Source of the DNA: Pezizomycotina sp. ARF18
Lineage: Eukaryota; Ascomycota
Direction: 5' to 3'
DNA length: 64,000 nt
Assembly (NCBI GenBank): GCA_002224055.1
Contig: AZLU01000014.1
Span: forward strand, 248,001 to 312,000
Shown here: positions 32,865 to 44,541 of the stretch, piece after piece
How positions within the stretch are numbered: the first letter of the stretch is position 1
Layout: each line of letters begins with the position of its first letter
Notes under the pieces: generated by a model
The model's database searches: none
Told to the model about the DNA's origin: nothing
Seen by the model: only the letters and a program-made list of their open reading frames with translations
Program-made: the position numbers and the translations under genes

Positions 32865-34170
32865 CAAGAAGTAGATAACCGCCAGATCAATGAGGTGGAT
32901 CTTTGATGGCATGAGGCGCGGCATGCGGGATTCTTGCGGTCCGACATGGTGGTGGCGATGACCGCATAGTAACGGAACTTGTAGAAAAAGACTTCTTTAA
33001 TATAGATCATTGGGCGTTGTCGGGGAGCATTTGACCATAGCGCGTGCGACTTGCTCGAGCTGAGCCTGGCTGGGAGAATGCCTTGTGCTTCATACTGAAC
33101 TGCACATGGGAGATGGGGATCGCATGGTTTGGACGCTCTTGAGGTCGTGGTACACGACCCCTGCCGATTCGGTTAGAGTTGCCGTAGTAGCCACACAACT
33201 CTACTGATTTATTAGCGTCCTAAACGAAAAATCATTTGACGATCTAGCGGGGGCACCTTACCGAAGTATCATATTAGGTTCGTGCTTGACGAGCGGACAA
33301 TTTGAACTCACCAACGAGGACAGGTTCATCCCGGACAGCGAAAAGCCTAGTTGAAGGACCCTGCGGGTGTCGTGAAAGGGCATCCTGCAAATCTTTCGTA
33401 TCGACGGACTTTTGAATCGGGGAAGTCGAGGTCGGGGGAGGCGTGGTGGAGGCAGCGGAGGCTTGAACGGCGAGGTTGCACCAGTCGCCCAACCATCCTG
33501 TCTCTTCTGCTTCTGCTTGACCGGTAGCCTTAGATAAAGCGCGCTTCGCGGGGGTTGTAAGCCTGCGTAGTCAAAACGAACATCATAACATAATTAGTCT
33601 CAGCAATCGCTCTACCCAAGATTTGAGCGGAGCATATACCTCAAACTGAGTATCCATTGAAGACAGATACCTGTCTCTTGACTGGCGGGGATTTTTTATA
33701 GCCCGCCGATATTATCTCTTTAGCCTTCTCAAGGCTCGCGCACTCCAATCATCCCGAGAGTCGGCCAGGCTGGTGGAGGTGACCGCCGGAGACGCGGTTG
33801 AAACTGTAGCGTTCGTCTGACTGTCAGCTCTGAAGGACTACGACCTTGGTTAAATTTTTCCAGAAGGTGCAGTTATATATATGAGAAGTTGCTTACCAGC
33901 ATCTAGTTGGCCTCCTCGGTATTGAACCTGCTGTTCGAGAGTGACTCGGATCCGCCCTCGCAACCATCGTCTTTCGAATGTTGAAATTTGATCCCGGTAC
34001 TCAAATCCCCAAACATGCACCGACAGGAGGCCAGATCCGAGAGGGGATTCGCAGTGGTCATTACTGCGGATAGTAAGACGCAGGCGTAAATCCTCTAGGG
34101 GAGACAAGGCCACAGCATTGTACGTACTCGGCGACATAGCAGCATTGGGGCCTTGAGGAGAAAAGGCTTC
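32865..34170 (-). CDS. Multi-exon gene, interrupted, unknown family
   Basis: An exon running to about 33896 reads SPQGPNAAMSPSTYNAVALS, LRLRLTIRSNDHCESPLGSG and VHVWGFEYRDQISTFERRW, ending at a GTAAGC donor. A middle part (about 33830-33670) reads NATVSTASPAVTSTSLADSR, then after a shift KAKEIISAGYKKSPPVKRQ. An acceptor GACTACGCAG precedes TPAKRALSKATGQAEAEETG, GWLGDWCNLAVQASAASTTP and LQDALSRHPQGPSTRLFAVR, ending at GTGAGT near 33311. A last part (33200-32900) includes QAQLEQVARAMVKCSPTTPN and the VIATT segment shared with other units. The splice signals argue for a gene; the frame slips argue for damage or sequence error. Confidence 0.45.
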
Positions 34171-34349
34171 GCCGATTGCGAACCTGGAAGACGCGAACTC
34201 TAATCATACGTAGCATACGGGCTTAGCGGCTTGCAAGATTTACGGTGTGAAGGGTGAAGACCACGTGCCCCCAAGCTCAAGTTAAATGTCGAGAAGTGAT
34301 TTGCAAACGGACTGTAAAAGAAACATACTATGGTTCTTTTTGCGGCGTC

Positions 34350-35120
34350 ATCGTCTTCGAGCTGCTAGTGGTAGGAGTAGTTTCAGCTTGGACTTCGGTG
34401 ATGTAAGCTTCCGCCACGGGCTTATATTGCTGTCTGCCTTCTTAGGAACCTCCATTATCGGGCAGTGATCATCTCCGTAGGGCAAAATCGATGAAATAAA
34501 ACTAGAAAAACGTTAGCAAATAGAAAGGGATACAACAAGTAAAGAAAACTGGAAAACGATAAAGAAATTCGGATTCAAAAGAACGTTTGAATATTGAAGG
34601 TAGTAGCCCATGTCAGGGTATACAAAGACGGAAAGAGTTGTACAAAGGATCTTGTATACCCTGAAGCCCGCTCCTGCGAGCCTACATGATAGGGCAGTGC
34701 TTTGCCTTATGCTTCGCTGGGCCCTTGGAGGCTCCCACCTCCTTTGGGCTTTCTGGGCTCAGAAAGGGTAACTTGGAAAGGCGGCGAACATCCCATGATG
34801 GGGCAATGTTCGTCACCAGCACAGTGAGGCTTGATCCAGAGCCTGTCAAATATTAGCGCATATGTCAGCAACTCATCATGCCCTTACCGCTTTGCAGGTA
34901 GAGAAAGGCTGCAGAGCTTGTGCAGACAGCTGTATGTCTACTCTACAACTGACGAGAAAGAAACGAAGACTTACCTGAAGATCGTCTTCAGTTTGGTTCC
35001 TGTCTGATATCCAGTGAGGCCTTGTGGATGAAGCCGCTTGAAGGATGATGGACGTCGAGATTATTTTTGAAGAAAGGGAGAGGATGAAAATTCTCGGGGA
35101 AGATTCTTCTATTTATAGTT
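34350..35120 (-). CDS. Locus with three HCPIM motifs, possible prenylated-peptide precursor
   Basis: A TATA box (TATAAATA, near 35113) precedes a leader. A stretch near 35050-34980 (FKRLHPQGLTGYQTGTKLKT) ends at GTAAGT, and an intron ends GCGCTAATATTTGACAG near 34843. The next exon reads LWIKPHCAGDEHCPIMGCSP. About 100 bp on, in another frame, KGPAKHKAKHCPIM ends at a stop, a polybasic stretch plus a CAAX-like C-terminus. After another intron-like segment with a GCTAAC branch and TTCTAG acceptor (near 34502), PYGDDHCPIMEVPKKADSN appears, followed by basic residues. No ATG is obvious at the 5' end. Recurrent short CAAX units resemble fungal a-type or hybrid pheromone precursors only in general design. 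Confidence 0.35.
34616..34662. repeat. Perfect 11-bp inverted repeat
   Basis: AGGGTATACAA and TTGTATACCCT separated by about 25 bp, inside the HCPIM locus. It could form a hairpin. Confidence 0.7.
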
Positions 35121-35231
35121 GAGGGGAGACTCACGCCTCATTTGAATATTATTTTCGAAAAAAAAAAAGAAAAAAGATGGAAAAAGTTTTTTTTCGCTTA
35201 TTGTCCCATTGTGGGCGTCAGGGACGGAAGC

Positions 35232-35441
35232 TCACGAAAATATGGGACGAGAAGGTAGAGGGGAGGAGGTTAGCGCTGCATACCGCCCTGTCGTGGTGTA
35301 TATCTCAGCGCTGGAGACCGCTCTGTCTGCTGCTACATCTAAGCGCAGGTAAAACTTTTCGAGCGTAGGAGGTCTATACTGAACTTGGGTTACTACATAT
35401 TTCCATCCACTAGTGTAGTAAAGGCTTTTGGGATTTGCCAT
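35232..35441 (-). CDS. Small 69-residue candidate
   Basis: ATG at 35441 (MANPKSLYYTSGWKYVVTQV), then PPTLEKFYLRLDVAADRAVS, to a stop at 35232. Protein-like composition but no signal peptide, cysteine or relative. It is divergent from the ORFs that follow to the right. Confidence 0.3.
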   Translation of the reverse strand: MANPKSLYYTSGWKYVVTQVQYRPPTLEKFYLRLDVAADRAVSSAEIYTTTGRYAALTSSPLPSRPIFS

Positions 35442-35501
35442 CTTGAACCCTCCATCTTGAACCCTAACCAAGAAGACACTGGCAGAAATTACGTATTGCA
35501 T

Positions 35502-36113
35502 TTAACGACAATCTAAAGAATGAAAAAAAGCGTTTCTCTTTGATTTTTGGCCGCTGCCATCCCATCTTCGTTTTGTTGCTTTCGTAAATACATCAGGCGT
35601 TCCGAAATTCGAAGATCAGAGTGCTTTCAAGTTCAAGCTGCAAGGTTGAAAGAGACTGTTCCTAGATTTCAACAGTTGCCGCTAATCTACCGCAAATATT
35701 TAGAAGGTAAGCTTGGCGAATGCTACCACAGGATTTACAAAGGATCGTAATTAAGAACTCTGCAGAACCTAGAATTCCAGCCCTGTACGGTAACGTCCAT
35801 TGTTTTCCATTCAATTCTGTTTATTATCCCCGCTTTTTTAACTCACAAGCCATAGCTGATGGACCGCGGTTTTTATTTCGAGAGTTCCTAACTTTAGGCG
35901 CAAGCCCAGACGCCTTGGGCTATTTTTTGTGGAACATATCTGCAATGCGATTGGCTAGAGCCAGCCTTATCTTGGCGGGATTAAAATTAGACCGCATTTG
36001 CATGATGGCTTACATACCAAGCTGCGGGTCAATGCGGGAGCAAAGATCTATAGTAGCGTAATCGAGATTCTCACTTGAAGGAAGGCAGATGTAGTTTGCT
36101 TCTCGATTTATAC
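35502..36113 (+). other. Open stretches without a fixed gene
   Basis: A 113-codon frame (35720-36061) reads FNSQAIADGPRFLFREFLTL, then DALGYFLWNISAMRLARASL. Its apparent start is not an ATG and no splice site joins it to the frame at 35547-35750. It may be an eroded gene. Confidence 0.25.
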
Positions 36114-36326
36114 TCAGCCGGATAGAACTGAACTACAAAATGGTGGCAAATTAGCGATATTAAGGTTTAAGCTTCCGAGGGTTATACGGCTGAACGCGCT
36201 GTGAAACCGCGCCGGTACCGTTTTAGCAGTCTCGTTCGTCGCATTCACAAAGAACGTAGTTCCGGGTATTGCACCGGCTTCAGCATGGGCGCAAATCTCG
36301 AGACTTTTATTTAAGAACGCTGTCAT
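36114..36326 (-). CDS. Small 70-residue candidate
   Basis: ATG at 36326 opens MTAFLNKSLEICAHAEAGAI, then PGTTFFVNATNETAKTVPAR. Thr/Asn/Ala-rich with three cysteines and no signal peptide. Could be the first exon of a longer gene or chance. Confidence 0.28.
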   Translation of the reverse strand: MTAFLNKSLEICAHAEAGAIPGTTFFVNATNETAKTVPARFHSAFSRITLGSLNLNIANLPPFCSSVLSG

Positions 36327-39300
36327 GACACTGAGTTCATGCCCTAATCATTATTAGTAGAACCCTTCTGACACCAATTTACCGAATCTACTCCCCCCTT
36401 TCCTTTCATATATATAACTTTCCGTTAGACCAGCACACTCTTGCTCCTTTACCATGTCCAGCACAATATAACTGTCCGTCTACGCCAAGACGTCCTAGCT
36501 CAACACGCGTCTCGACACTCCAAGATTTGCATTGCTTCAGGCGTCGCAACTGGGATAGCTCACGCTATAACGTCGTTGCTATTAGACACCCCTGGTCGAT
36601 TTGAAACCCGCCCGGTAGCCGGTGACGACGCGAAGCAAATCTAAAGAAAATTTTTTGCAACTGTGAATTTGGTAGATTTGGCACCCCACGTCCGGATCGA
36701 AGTAAAAGAAGAGACGCTATTGCTGGAAGTAATGACAGCTTTCAGGAGGGTCGTAAGTTTTCCAAGCCGTTTCACCAAAGCAAGAAGACCTCGGTACCAG
36801 ATGACAGATCGGCCGTACGTAGGATATTGGCTGTGTGTTATTGTGCTGCTAGCTTTTGATCCGTAGCCTCATATGCCATCCTCCCTCTTAGCTATCCCCC
36901 CACTCAATCTCCATAGAACTAGTTCAGCGAATAGCCATGGCTCTCCAACCACGTCCTGAGAGAGGAATTAATACAGTAATCGGGTTTAGGTACGGCGTCC
37001 AGGTACTGTAATAGGTTTTTTTAAGCTGCTGCTATGCTTTTGTCTGCTTCGCTCTATGATCGCATTTCCCATAGGAAAAATCGTGGGTTTTCATCAGATT
37101 TGCAGTTCAAGTAGAATCAGGACGCCTCAACCACCTCCTCTAGACAAATACGCCGCGAACTGGGGTGCGTTAGCTTCAGCTAGATTTTGTTCACATATAT
37201 CTTCTTACCGCTTTAATATTCGTGCACCGTGAGTTCTATTCTTTCAACTCTATAAATATTTCAATTCTGAATTATGAGAATTTCCGTGTCTCATTGCCAC
37301 TAATACGACCGTTCGATCGGATCGTCTTGCGATGTATATTTTAATTAATTTAGTGTGGGTGGTATTCTCAAAGAGCATTACCAAGCGGAACAAAACTGAC
37401 TCCCTAAACTACCTTCACAAACCAAAGGAACGAAGTATTGAGTTGCGCCTAGCGCGGCTAGACTCGAGCAAAGATTTTTAGCGCGGTTAGTAACGCTTGA
37501 TCCTCAGGTTTACTGTGGATGTGAGATTTTTATCTGCCACAGGTAGCATTTGCGACCTGTAGTATCTCAACTGCTTGAATCATTGCACCTCGCTCACCCT
37601 GCTCCAACGAAAAGCTTCCCAGAATCCAAAGCAGTTGAGGAGTCTGGTTCGAGTTGTGGCATCCTCTGTTTTGGACTCGCATTTGAATCCACGGCAATTC
37701 CTCACTTCGTCGATTCAGTTCCTCACTCTCCGAACTTCGACCTTCTGCCTCGACGAAAAATCCTGAGGAAGCTCAACTTGACTTCTCAGACCTGAAGCGC
37801 AATATTCTCCAAGTCTGCAAAAGGGCGCCCTCCAATGACATCTTCTATTCTGTCTCAATGTTGATGTTGAGACATCCACTCTCTGGGTACGACTCTGTCC
37901 GGTTCCCAAAATCTATGGATTCTTCTCACAACATATCCGTCACACATAATGACACATCGAGCACCCCTAACGGTTAAAGTAACGGAGCTAGCAAATGTAT
38001 TAACGCGTCGCAGAAGTCTCCTTTGCCTCGAATTAGTCTGGGCTGCCCTTTGATCCACTCGCTTTTCTCAGCTGGCCGGTTTTGGTGTGTTCAAGTTCTC
38101 GGCCCCATGCGGTAGAATCCGGTGAGACATTTAGCAAACCCGACCAAGTTCATTCGGTCAAAGGAAAAGTTGATCGCAGTGGAGCCATCCTTCGTGCATT
38201 GACCGCTAACGTTATTACACTCCAGTTGTGAATTTCAAACCATCGTGTCAATTGACCTCTATTTACGGAAGTGCGTTCATGCCTCTTGTTCTAACGCTGG
38301 AAGTGGTTTCACAAGTACCCTCTGATGGACTTCTAATAACATTTGCAGAGACAGCATCAAGGGGAAGGCCTTGATGAGCCGAGCAATATTTTGAATGAGT
38401 TACTTATGTATGCTAGACAGCGTGTGTTAAGACTTGATCAACTGAATTGAACTTTCGATAGCTGGAATTTTTCATTTAGTAGCAACTTGCAACTATTGAT
38501 GTGCTAATCTTCCTTCAAGTTTCATTCCCTGTGATCACAGACCTCAGCTCTTACATATAAAATTGATAACTCGAGGATATCGGATATCGCAGGACCGCGG
38601 GTTCAGTCTAAGGCGATAACGTCTCTAACCCCTTCCACATTACGAACTCGCGAAGTGACTCCCTGCTTCACACCAATGGACCGGAAAAACTTCCGTGAAA
38701 GTGTACGCGTTCGCCGCAGTGGGAGCTGCGCGGCGGAACCAGAACGGCGAAAGGTCCAGCTCACGTCGGCGTTAGCTCCGCAAAGACTATATCTATGCAG
38801 TAATCCGACTCGGCTCCTGGTCCTGCGTCTATCCTTCAGGACAAAGTCGGGACGAGCACTTTTTTACCATACCCTAAGTCGGGGTTCGTAATCTTTAGTC
38901 TTTGTCTTTCTCTCTATCCCCCTCCCCCCCTTTTACTCTTTTTTGTTGCAACGATGGAGAGAAAGGGAATCTAACATGAAACGCAATTGGTACAGCACAT
39001 ATCCCTCAGTAAGAAATTAAGCTCTGCTACCTTAAACCTATAAAAATTTTCCCATCTAACAATTATATTCTCTGTTCTTATCTATAGCTCCCAGATAGGA
39101 CGACTTGTTATGGGATTTGATCTTCATTTTGTAGTACTCGCGAAATGAGTTATCTGAAACGTTGAGATGAAGCTTCTTTGATAATCGATTGTCATTATTA
39201 CCCATTCAACTTCAAATAATATCTGCCGCGTCGTTCACGAACGATTGATACCCCCACTTTCGCATCTAGCTGTTTCCCCTTTACTTTTATATATACTCAT

Positions 39301-40487
39301 CCCCAGATCAGCGAGTATTCCTTTCCACTTCACTTCCACTTCCACTTCCGCACTCGGCTGGCACCGACCTCTCTGCTGAAATTCCCGTCGTCGATGCAGC
39401 GATATCCTCTCCCGCAATAGTGTATTGGATACACTTGTGGTTATCTAGAGTAGTCTTCGTCACCTACTTTGGCAGTTCGAAGAGGAAAGCCGACATGTTT
39501 ATTTCATCTTCAGGAACATTCTGCTTTGCTAACATGTCATAATCTCGAACCGATTTGGCTCGAATGCTGGCGGATACTGGTCCGGCAGGGTGCTACGAAT
39601 TCCCTGGCCGCAGGCATAGTTTATCGTGTAGGACTTTTGTGCAGGGGTGACTGTATGTAAGTTTGCCGTGTTAGCTTCATTGATTACCGACCGAGACGAG
39701 TTTAACGGCTGGGATATTTTTCTCCTCCCCGCTCTCTAGCCAGAAAGTCAGTTATTCATGATGAATAAAGACAGGGTGACTCACGATCTGACCAACAGAC
39801 AACATCAGCGGCCAGCGCCGTCGCTGCCGATAGCAAACCAGAACTGTGGCAGAGAGGCTTTCATGATGGTGGATTGTACTGTCCTTTAGGATTCGACAGA
39901 CATGTGAGATGAAGAATGTGGGACAATCCCCTTCAAGATATAGTCAGGCGTTGAGAAGCCAAAGCAATACTCCCAGAAACTCGAGGAATTTTTCGAAACA
40001 ATCTGACTCGAGAAATTCGTTTCCAATTTCTCCTTTGTCTTGCTTCTTGGTTCATTTATATCTTTTTGGTACCAGTGATAGAGCGAAAGAACCGGGGTGC
40101 TCGGAGAACCCCGAAGCAAAAATTTACTTGCTCATCCGACAATGTAACATCTAGGTACTGGGCGACTTGAAGCAATCTTGGAGCTACGGGTCCGCGGATC
40201 CACCGCTTTTCATTTTTCCAGTTTCCATTTCCTTTTTTTCTCTTTTTTCCCTTTTTTTCTCTCTGTTTAGTTGAGATTTTCCTGTTCCGCGAGGGGTTCT
40301 GGTTTTATATAGTAAAATAAGAAATATCTTCCTCCGCTCCCTACGCGTCGCGTAGATTATGACGCTAAAATCGTCATTATAATAAATCCCGAAGTCTAAA
40401 AATCGCGACAGAAGAAAAAAAAAAAAGTATAAGTATCCATGTATAGAAGCGTTCCCAGCCAGTAACAAGTAAACCCTTCACTCCTCC
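36327..40487. other. Largest gene-free stretch of the left and middle window
   Basis: About 4 kb of moderate A/T content with short frames on both strands. Frames at 37550-37795 and 38655-38891 lack splice context or relatives. I see no repeat family, RNA gene or mobile element in it. Confidence 0.5.
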
Positions 40488-40674
40488 TCACTCTTCGCGC
40501 TTTTTACCATCCTCCCTCGCTCTCTTCGCGGCTGTGCGCTTCGCCTTTGCCTTAGCGAGTGCCTTTTCATTGTTCCTCCTGCGAATGGCAAAGCATTTTT
40601 CGCACCAACCGGTTACAACATTCTCCACGTTAATCCTGCTATTGCAGTTTAGAGACGCGAAATCAGCGCAATTC
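40488..40674 (-). CDS. Small Cys-rich, Lys/Ala-tailed protein, last exon
   Basis: The exon begins after an acceptor CTAG at 40675 and reads NCADFASLNCNSRINVENVV, then GWCEKCFAIRRRNNEKALAK, ending in a Lys/Ala/Arg-rich tail (AKAKRTAAKRAREDGKKREE) and stop at 40488. The spacing C-x7-C-x11-C-x2-C could bind one zinc ion; the tail looks like a nucleic-acid-binding or nuclear signal. A donor GTAAGATG near 40738 would make a 64-bp intron. The upstream exon is Lys-rich and low-complexity, so the start is unresolved. Codon quality is high; family not recognised. Confidence 0.5.
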
Positions 40675-41570
40675 CTAGGTTCAATGCGTGTACAGTTACA
40701 GGAAATTCACTTATAGAAAACTCTCCAACACATCTTACGTTTTTTCTTTCCTTTTTTTTTTCCCCCCTCTATCTTTCTTCTTTTTCTTAATACTTGCTAA
40801 ATATTGCAATATTTCGCTTAGAAAAAAAAAAAAAAAAAAACAAAAGAAAAGAGGAAGAGAAGGATGGTAGTAGCAGAGAAAAAGAGAGGCTTACAGCGCT
40901 TTGTGTTGAGTTTTATAAAATTCTCTCAGCTTCGACCTCGAAGGAAAGACCTCGTTTTACCATCCGCTCAAACTTGAACTTGTGGTACCAACAGGCCCGC
41001 TAGCTCAAAGCTTTCTGGCGAGAAGGGTTGATAATCTGGTAGCAACAGCAAAGCAGATGCGGAGTCCAATGTGTTCTACGAAGAGGCCTCTATCAGTACT
41101 CCAGCAGGGCAATAAGTATGATGATTCTGTTACTAGTCTTAGATGGTTGTGATTGTGTCTCGTAAGACATTGAATGGGTGAGCTAGCTTTGCGGTGTTGA
41201 GTTCAAGTTTGCAAACAATAGTGCGACTTATCAAAAATATGTAATATTTTCAAGCTCGTTGAAAAAGCCACGCCGTCCTTCTTTTTTTTTCTTATAATTA
41301 GTTTACGAAGTATTTATTTTATTGGTTTACTTTATTTTTATTTTCAGGAAGCAAAAAATGTGCGTCCAACTGGATCTAAGGCTTCTTTCCTTCTATTCTT
41401 CCTCTCTTATAATTCACACAACGATCAGCCGCTTCGCCAGGCACTGATATACTTGAGATACTTCAAGAGAGAGATCGATAGTAAGTATACTTATACTGCG
41501 GAACTCCTTCTATTTCACTCCGTCCACTTACTTAGTATCTCAGCGCACAGTACATCCTCCGTCGAACGCG

Positions 41571-42116
41571 ATGGCGTCCTCTAGCGCTGCGGAGGCTGTC
41601 ACCTCACCCACCATACCGGATGCCTCAACCAAAGCAACCTCGGCTCAAATACTGCACAACGAAGCTGCTACCACCAGCCGTCTGCTACCAACCACAAGAA
41701 ACGGCACGTTAAAGCTGAAACCAGCCACTCCACTAACTCCGTCCATCCCCCCCACCGCGAAGAAACGCACCAAGCGACCAAGAATCTCGGCTCCCGTTAC
41801 CGATGTCCGTCCCCTACTACCAAAGTCGTCGTGGGTGGGTGCGAATCCGACCTATAGCGCCGTCAGCGACCTCGTCAACGCGATCAGGAGCGATATCTGG
41901 TCCCTACAGCAATTTGATACGGACCTGGAGGTGGAGAAGCGCATTAACAGGTTGATTGATAATCTGTATAATCCGAAGCTGTCGCAGCACATGTACGCTG
42001 AGAAGGCGATACAGGCGACTGACGGTATGAAGAGCGATAGGAGGGAGAAGTGGATCGCGGAAAATCTTAAGAAGTGTTTGGCCTGCGGGGATTGGAGGAG
42101 TGGTGTCATCGAATAG
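41571..42116 (+). CDS. Intact 181-residue protein of unknown function
   Basis: Single exon, ATG at 41571 with a good context (ACGCGATGGCG). The first 90 residues are Ala/Thr/Pro/Ser-rich and disordered (MASSSAAEAVTSPTIPDAST) with a basic patch KKRTKRPRIS that could be a nuclear localisation signal. The C-terminal 85 residues are helical (YSAVSDLVNAIRSDIWSLQQ, LEVEKRINRLIDNLYNPKLS) and end with KKCLACGDW. No frame breaks and clean codon use make this one of the best-supported genes. It is the first of four plus-strand genes of similar style up to 57 kb. It may be a nuclear protein; that is inference. Confidence 0.8.
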   Translation: MASSSAAEAVTSPTIPDASTKATSAQILHNEAATTSRLLPTTRNGTLKLKPATPLTPSIPPTAKKRTKRPRISAPVTDVRPLLPKSSWVGANPTYSAVSDLVNAIRSDIWSLQQFDTDLEVEKRINRLIDNLYNPKLSQHMYAEKAIQATDGMKSDRREKWIAENLKKCLACGDWRSGVIE

Positions 42117-42138
42117 TTAGGCTTATACTTCGAAGAGA

Positions 42139-42921
42139 GTGAATGGCGGTCTGACCTGTGACAGAAACGACAAAAAAAACAAAGATATCGACGCTCAGTA
42201 TTACTTCCGAGGAAAGAGATACACTGGGCAGATGTGGAGCATCGGCTACAAAAGGCGTCGATTCATAGGCAAAGCATCGATGCCAACCTTAATCTTCAAG
42301 GCAAAAGAATGGAACAAAGCCGGATTTGTTTAAATGGTCCCAAAAGAACAGAAAGCATCCGTCAGAAAGTAGGACCTTAAACGTTTTCCAAACACCTTCA
42401 AGGTAGTAGTATCCTATTTTAAGTAAGTCTAGATACTGTGGGCTGTGGATGCGCACGACCTGAGGTCGACAATACTTATGCTTTAGCGGCAGGAGCAAAA
42501 CAACCGCTCTGACTTTATCTAATTTATTTTATTGCGCATTCTTTTTTCTTTCTACTATAATTCCCTTATAAAGCTACAAAAAAACCTTTTGTTAATCGCC
42601 CGAGTAGCACAACATACTAATTAGTATCCTATATCAGGTAATTCGACGACGACGATGGTCGAAAAATAAAAACCAAAAAAAAAATAAAAAAATAAAAAGA
42701 ATAATAAAAAATAAAGAGCGAAAAATGAAAAATGAAAATAAAACTTCGAGCCAGAAAAAAGAATTGCCAATGGCCCCCGGAAAAATATCCCCATCGATAA
42801 TCGACCTTGATCCAACAATCGATTCCTTCGGTCCATCCTGACTTTCCGAGGCGACTATCATCATTCTCATCGATTCATTTCATTTTTGAAACTTCAATCG
42901 CAACTACTCTCGCTTCTTTCC
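42139..42921. other. Intergenic
   Basis: A/T-rich, with an A-rich block near 42665-42720. A 64-codon frame at 42139 lacks an ATG and has no support. Confidence 0.45.
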
Positions 42922-44541
42922 ATGATGCCTTTACAACAGTACCCCGATATTCCTTTATCCGCGGCCGGAGAAGCACCGGGAGGTTACACCAACGAGTCAG
43001 CAGCTAAAGAAGAACTCGAGCAGCAACAATCGCAATCCCGGCAGGCGGCGCGGATCTCGCAGCAACTAGGACAGATCGAATTCGCAGTACAGTCCTCCTT
43101 CGACGCAGCCCGAGCCCGAACGTCAACAAGGAAGGCCTCGTCGGCGTATTGGCCAGGCTGTCCGAGTCGCTCAGCGGCGCCAGGCAGTCGCTGGACAATA
43201 TCGCTGCCAGCGTACAGGGAGCACGGAGGGCATAGCGGAGATGGCGAGGCTCATGGCGCCGATAGATAAAGGCTTGGTGGACGTCAACCAGGATTTGGAG
43301 AAGGTCAAAGCCGCCAGGCTGCCTGGAAACGTAGGAGGTGGGCGTGCGGCGGCGGCGACTCAATCGAGTGCCAGAAGACGCGCCGAGGAGCCGCCGGCAA
43401 AAGACTTGGAGGATAGCCAGCAAGTGCTGCCGCCGAAGTCGCCGCCGCATGGAACGAAGAAATCGGTTACGCGAAAGCGCATCGCAGAGCCGCAGGATGA
43501 AGATGCGGAGGTCCGCCAGCGGGAGCCGCGACCGAAGCGTTCTCGCCATATACAGTTCGCAGAGCCCTCAGCACTACCGCGGCCTCCTAAACACTCCCTC
43601 AATCACGCAAAACCGGCAGAAAGCGCGCCAAATCAGATCCAGATGGCACCGACGGTCGAAGGATCATCATTCCCTTCGGGCGGTGGAGCTCAAGATATAC
43701 GCTCGCCCACGTGCAGGTCTAATTCTCCATCACGACTTTCATCACTATTCCTCAGGGCGGGAAAGATGGGGCAACCTCTGACGCGAGAAGATATCCAGGC
43801 ATGGTTGAAGGAAGAGAAGATGCGGGGCTGGAAAGGGAATTCGGAGCAGCAGTTTCAGGGGCGGTTGGATGGACTTCCAGCTGGGCAACAGATGGATTCC
43901 AAGTTCGATACGCCGAAGGATACCAGATCTGGCGCTGCTCAGACCCCGTATGCTCACGGATACGACGGCGCCACAGCTAGTGCCCTCACGCCACTACATA
44001 ACGTCTCTATGGCTCCAACATCTCTTAACCTCAATCCGCAGCCGCAAACCCGCAGCTGGATGGGCCAAAGGAGGAGGACCCTGCGACCGGAGGAACAGCA
44101 GATGCGGGTCCCTTTCCCCAGAATCATCCACCGGGGGCCTTACCGTCGCGGGATATCGTAATCCGCGATACCTGGCACCCAGGGCGACACCACCTACCTC
44201 CCACGCAGCCTGCGATGCAGCCAACGATAGACCCGTATCCCATAATTACGGTCACGCCGTCGCCTTCCGTGCAGTCTCCGTCGTATTCAATCATAGATCC
44301 GCTTCTTCTCAACACAGGCATGCAGCCACCTCCAGCTACTCCGCGGCGGATACATATGCCGCAGCAGCCTCGTATGCAATCACCAGAAGCGCAGCTTCTA
44401 CAGGTGCAGCCGCAGGGGCGTCCGTTGACGGCTATGGAGAGGGATATGGCGCTGAGGTACATCGAGAGCGATATGGATAAGGTCTGCGATGATCCGCAGG
44501 CTCTTTTGAGGGGAAGCGGCACGTCGAGGCGAGGCAGGTAG
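42922..44541 (+). CDS. Large disordered protein with N-terminal coiled coil, frame interrupted
   Basis: ATG-ATG at 42922 opens MMPLQQYPDIPLSAAGEAPG, then a Gln/Glu-rich helix (ESAAKEELEQQQSQSRQAAR). Frame changes lead through NVNKEGLVGVLARLSESLSG, STEGIAEMARLMAPIDKGLV, and a long open stretch from 43241 to about 44040 with basic patches (KKSVTRKRIAEPQDED, REPRPKRSRHIQ) and LTREDIQAWLKEEKMRG. A last shift gives PQLDGPKEEDPATGG and a Pro/Gln-rich tail ending SGTSRRGR. About 530 residues in total with three single-base shifts. Coiled coil plus basic patches suggest a nuclear or scaffold protein. No named domain. Confidence 0.6.

Noticed and set aside
43004-43549. 181-codon Arg/Leu-rich minus-strand frame
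   Set aside because: Antisense shadow of the plus-strand gene at 42.9-44.5 kb.
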